Assembly: GCF_000739015.1 (NCBI RefSeq)
Contig: NZ_JPUG01000080.1
Coordinates: 45,727-109,726 of the forward strand
Length of the DNA: 64,000 bases
Direction: 5' to 3'
From: Microvirga sp. BSC39
GTDB lineage: Bacteria > Pseudomonadota > Alphaproteobacteria > Rhizobiales > Beijerinckiaceae
A program made the translations under genes and the position numbers. The notes beneath the pieces are model-generated. The model had not been told where the DNA came from, did not search any database, and worked only from the letters and a program-made list of their open reading frames with translations. Below, piece by piece: positions 60,908-64,000 of this stretch. Position 1 is the stretch's first letter. Every line of letters begins with the position of its first letter.

Positions 60908-61568
60908 GGAACTGGCCGCCAGCACTGGTAGCTGGGCTGAGGGGCATGACTGTCAATGCTTGAAGAACCCGGAGGACCATGCTGGCACCGGTTCGGGTGC
61001 TCGCCTCATCCAGAGTGAAGCTCTTCCGCAAGTCTTGATCCATGATCCCAAGCGGTCCAGCCGAATGGGGCGACCGAGCCCAGAGGGTGACAAGCGTGGC
61101 ATCAGCAATCCTCTTCGGGTCGCTCCGCCGCTTCAAAAGTTGCGGTGAGACCTGCTGGAGGCTGCATCTTCAACACTGCTTATCTCCTTTGCATTGGGGC
61201 GGACATCAGCAAAAGAAACGGACAAGTTTGAACAAGGTTCTGCAGCATCTCACATGTAGCAAGGATCATTGTTAGTTTCGGTGAGTACATTGCAGTTGCC
61301 ATGAAATAGGATCGGTGTGACTCACCCGAGCACGGCGGGCAGAGAGCCTTCGTCCAAGGCACAGATGCCGATCAGTTGCGATGGTTCGGGCGCCGGATCA
61401 TCCTCCAGAAGTGCCCCCGTTCGATCCGAGCCGCAGCTAACCGTATCAATCCCCTCTTGGTGGTCGATGCAGACATGGGCGATGTCTCCTAATGGGATGG
61501 TCCGACCGTGCTTCTGCCCCGCATGTTCGTAAGCTGTGGGGCTCCGAGCCACGCAAGGAGCACGTCCC
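60908..61568. other. Intergenic region upstream of the Mrp operon
   Basis: About 660 bases without a supported gene, expected to hold the Mrp promoter. I recognise no -35/-10 pair or riboswitch with confidence. Confidence 0.5.
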
Positions 61569-62057
61569 ATGACACAGTCTTCTTTCTCTGCCGCCATTGC
61601 CACCCTGGGCATCGATGTGGGCAAGAACAGCTTCCACCTTGTCGGCCAGGATGAGCGTGGCGCCATCGTGCTGCGCCTTAAGCTCTCCCGGTCCCAGCTC
61701 ACGCAGCGGCTGGCCAACATCCCACCCTGCCTGATTGGCATGGAAGCTTGTGCCGGCGCCTGGCCCGGGCTGGTGCCCAGGCAGGAATCGACCGGCGACC
61801 GCACCATCCGGGGCAGGATCTCCAAACGCGGCAACACGTACCTGCGCACGCTGTTCGTGCAGGCGGCCCACATTGTCCTGGTGCGCCGCCCATCTGGCGC
61901 GAGGCTCGGCCTGTGGCCCTGGATCGAGACCGCAGGCCGGCGGCTGCATCGCAACATGCTGGTGATTGCGCCGGCCAACAAACTTGCTCGTATCGCCTGG
62001 GCGGTGCTGGCGCAGGGACATGCCTACCAGCCGAGGAGCGCCTCCCATGCGATGTAA
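61569..62057 (+). pseudogene. IS110-type transposase with large internal deletion
   Basis: From ATG 61569 it reads ATLGIDVGKNSFHLVGQDER, then PPCLIGMEACAGA joined directly to WPGLVPRQESTGDRTIRG, KRGNTYLRTLFVQAAHIVLV and NKLARIAWAVLAQGHAYQP. This keeps the first acidic residues of the RuvC-like domain and the C-terminal part but has lost about 190 residues between them, including the DxxD block. At 162 residues it cannot be active. It is a different IS110 member from the one at 5.3-6.3 kb. Confidence 0.85.
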
Positions 62058-62830
62058 GATGAGGGCGCTTCAGGCTCTTTCTGCAACCGATCAGCCCTGA
62101 TGAGACAACGATGAAGTCGATGATCTAATCACCGGCTGTCCTGCCGAGGTCTGCGAGATGACGAAGGAGATGGACGAACGGTCTGCCCGGCGCAACCACA
62201 AGACTGGGTGCCATTTTGGCCCACAGAGGTCTTTCCGGTAGCGAGTCCTGGATGCGCGCGGATCCCCATGCTGGCCCGGAGCAATAGCTCCACCTTGAGG
62301 CCGAATACATTGGTGCAGCTCCCATGTTCGTCAGTCTGCCAACATCATCTTGCGACGCACGGCCGAACCATACATTGGCACCCCTGAGTCGTTGCAGACG
62401 GAGCGCCATAGCGGTTCTCGCGCCCTTGGCGTTGTGGCTCCAGATCCTCGTGCCGGCCATCAGCACCACGACGCAACTTGTCCTTGCTGGCCACCATCAC
62501 AGCGGCCACTCCGACAGCATCGAGCACGTCCGCCACCAAGGGACTTCCTCGACAAGGGAAGCCAATCTGCCCCTTGGTAGAAGATTGGCTTCAGTATCTT
62601 ACGCGACCAGAACCGCTCCACCGCTGGCGAATGGCCGCTCCTGGCACACCCCAGAAGTAGGCTGAATATCGCTTTTTGGACGTAACACGGGACGTTCCTG
62701 AAGGCAGCGAATCTTTATACGGTCTTGATCCAAGGACGTTTGGCACATTGCCGATAAGCGGTGGTATGCTGGGTCACACGAGGTGAAGGCGCGCGTGTCC
62801 GGGCCACACGCGCCTTGGTGAGGAGATCCC
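62058..62830. other. Intergenic region before ftsH
   Basis: About 770 bases with no supported gene. It includes dispersed repeat copy C near 62633-62707. The rest seems to be degenerate DNA. Confidence 0.55.
62633..62707. repeat. Dispersed repeat family 1, copy C
   Basis: Aligned with 23531-23606 and 47156-47232. Blocks TGGCCGCTCCTGGCACA, AGAAGTAGGCTGAATATC and GGACGTTCCTGAA match closely. Confidence 0.55.
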
Positions 62831-64000
62831 TCAGTTTTGGGGTTGCGGGACGAGTTCCCCGTCGCTCTCGCGCGGGCGGCCCGGCCGGGTGGTCGGAACG
62901 GCCGACCCGCGGCTCGGGGTGACCGTGTCGCCGGAGTCCCGCACCGGAGGCTGACCGTCGAGGAGGTTGCGGATCTCCTCGCCCGACAGGGTCTCGTACT
63001 CCAGAAGGCCGCGGGCCAGGGCCTCAAGCTCGTGCTGCTTCTCGGTGAGAATGCGGCGGGCGTCGTTGAGCCCGTCCTCCACCAGACGGCGAACTTCCGA
63101 GTCGATCTTCTGCGAGGTCGCCTCGGAGATGTTCTGCTGGCGGCCCATGGACATGCCGAGGAACACCTCGTCCTGGTTCTCGCCATAGGCAACGGTGCCG
63201 AGCTCGGGCGAGAAGCCCCACTTGGTGACCATCATGCGGGCAAGCCGCGTGGCCTGCTCGATGTCCGACTGGGCACCCGACGTGACCTTCTCCTTGCCGA
63301 AGATCATTTCCTCGGCGATGCGGCCGCCCATCATGATGGCCAGACGCGAGGTCATCTGCTCGTAGGACATGGACAGCTTGTCCCGCTCAGGCAGCTGCAT
63401 GACCATGCCAAGCGCACGGCCGCGCGGGATGATGGTGGCCTTGTGGACCGGGTCGGTGGCCGGGACGTTGAGCGCCACCACGGCATGGCCGGCCTCGTGA
63501 TAGGCGGTCAGGCGCTTCTCGTCGTCGGTCATGACCAGGGTGCGGCGCTCGGCGCCCATCATCACCTTGTCCTTGGCGTCCTCGAACTCGCGCATGGTGA
63601 CGATGCGCTTGCCGCGGCGAGCCGCCAGGAGAGCCGCCTCGTTGACGAGGTTCATCAGGTCGGCGCCCGAGAAGCCAGGGGTGCCGCGGGCGATCACCTT
63701 CAGGTCCACGTCGGGCGCCAGCGGGACCTTGCGCACGTGAACGCGCAGGATCTTCTCGCGGCCGACCACGTCCGGGTTCGGCACCACGATCTGGCGGTCG
63801 AAGCGGCCGGGGCGCAGGAGCGCCGGATCGAGCACGTCGGGACGGTTGGTGGCCGCGATGATGATCACGCCCTCGTTGGCCTCGAAGCCGTCCATCTCCA
63901 CGAGGAGCTGGTTGAGGGTCTGCTCACGCTCATCGTTGCCGCCGCCCAGGCCGGCGCCGCGATGGCGGCCGACCGCATCGATCTCGTCGATGAAGATGAT
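62831..64000 (-). CDS. ftsH: ATP-dependent zinc metalloprotease FtsH (N-terminal part off window)
   Basis: The C-terminal 389 residues of FtsH are seen; the 5' end lies beyond 64000. Walker B and its continuation (IIFIDEIDAVGRHRG) are followed by the second region of homology (ATNRPDVLDPALLRPGRFDR), the zinc site HEAGH (TAYHEAGHAVVALNV) and a protease domain ending in a low-complexity tail (about 40 residues). FtsH degrades unfolded membrane proteins and regulatory proteins at the inner membrane. The stop is at 62831-62833. Confidence 0.97.
   Translation of the reverse strand: MIFIDEIDAVGRHRGAGLGGGNDEREQTLNQLLVEMDGFEANEGVIIIAATNRPDVLDPALLRPGRFDRQIVVPNPDVVGREKILRVHVRKVPLAPDVDLKVIARGTPGFSGADLMNLVNEAALLAARRGKRIVTMREFEDAKDKVMMGAERRTLVMTDDEKRLTAYHEAGHAVVALNVPATDPVHKATIIPRGRALGMVMQLPERDKLSMSYEQMTSRLAIMMGGRIAEEMIFGKEKVTSGAQSDIEQATRLARMMVTKWGFSPELGTVAYGENQDEVFLGMSMGRQQNISEATSQKIDSEVRRLVEDGLNDARRILTEKQHELEALARGLLEYETLSGEEIRNLLDGQPPVRDSGDTVTPSRGSAVPTTRPGRPRESDGELVPQPQN

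Overview
The window looks like a chromosomal or large-replicon segment of an alphaproteobacterium of the order Hyphomicrobiales, most likely a Methylobacteriaceae/Microvirga-like soil or plant-associated species. This is inferred from the high GC, the MucR regulator, the periplasmic transglutaminase-like cysteine peptidase, the DUF2076 and DUF3124 proteins, the six-gene Mrp (Pha) antiporter operon with fused A/B subunits, and many IS110, IS630, IS481, IS6 and IS3 remnants. I cannot fix the genus from sequence alone.

Layout: 0-5 kb holds the start of an ABC-transporter ATPase, divergent from an IclR regulator, then an EcsC-family protein and a Suv3-type RNA helicase. 5-7.4 kb is an insertion-sequence nest (IS110 and IS6) that truncates a small membrane-protein gene. 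7.8-11.6 kb is one very large GAF-PAS-GGDEF-EAL cyclic-di-GMP enzyme. 11.8-16 kb carries small or uncharacterised genes (a J-domain protein, a Cys-rich repeat protein), a MucR regulator and a transglutaminase-like cysteine peptidase. 16-27 kb is accessory DNA: LysR, TetR, SDR, alcohol dehydrogenase and PhzF genes mixed with clearly broken genes (LysR, IS3, GST, MFS, epimerase).

27.3-35.5 kb is a long colinear minus-strand block headed by an ECF sigma factor and anti-sigma factor. It continues with Bax-inhibitor, DUF2076, PRC-barrel, ExoD, CBS/HlyC, TerC and ZIP transporter genes, and reads as an envelope and metal-stress locus. 35.5-43.2 kb mixes decayed genes (a receiver protein split at an 8-bp tandem repeat, a Ni/Co exporter, an alpha/beta hydrolase) with a tandem universal stress protein and a Na+/H+ antiporter carrying a cyclic-nucleotide domain. 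43-47 kb has an RTX Ca2+-binding protein on comparatively AT-rich DNA, an AraC regulator and IS630/PhzF debris.

47.5-51.4 kb holds an aldehyde dehydrogenase with a truncated aminotransferase remnant upstream, a decayed tRNA-like fragment, and a complete cobalt-type nitrile hydratase operon (alpha, beta, accessory). An IS630 element and an IS481 fragment follow. 54-61 kb is the Mrp operon (AB-C-D-E-F-G) plus DUF502. An internally deleted IS110 gene comes next, and the window ends inside ftsH.

The strongest unusual signals are the 8-bp slippage-prone repeat splitting the receiver gene, three copies of a roughly 75-bp dispersed sequence near broken genes, a duplicated and decayed PhzF locus with its downstream flank, paired TetR-operator-like repeats, and an A7 -1 frameshift site in an IS630 transposase that has lost one catalytic Asp. 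I saw no CRISPR array, intact tRNA, rRNA or prophage. I found no single locus I would call a clearly new defence or biosynthetic system.
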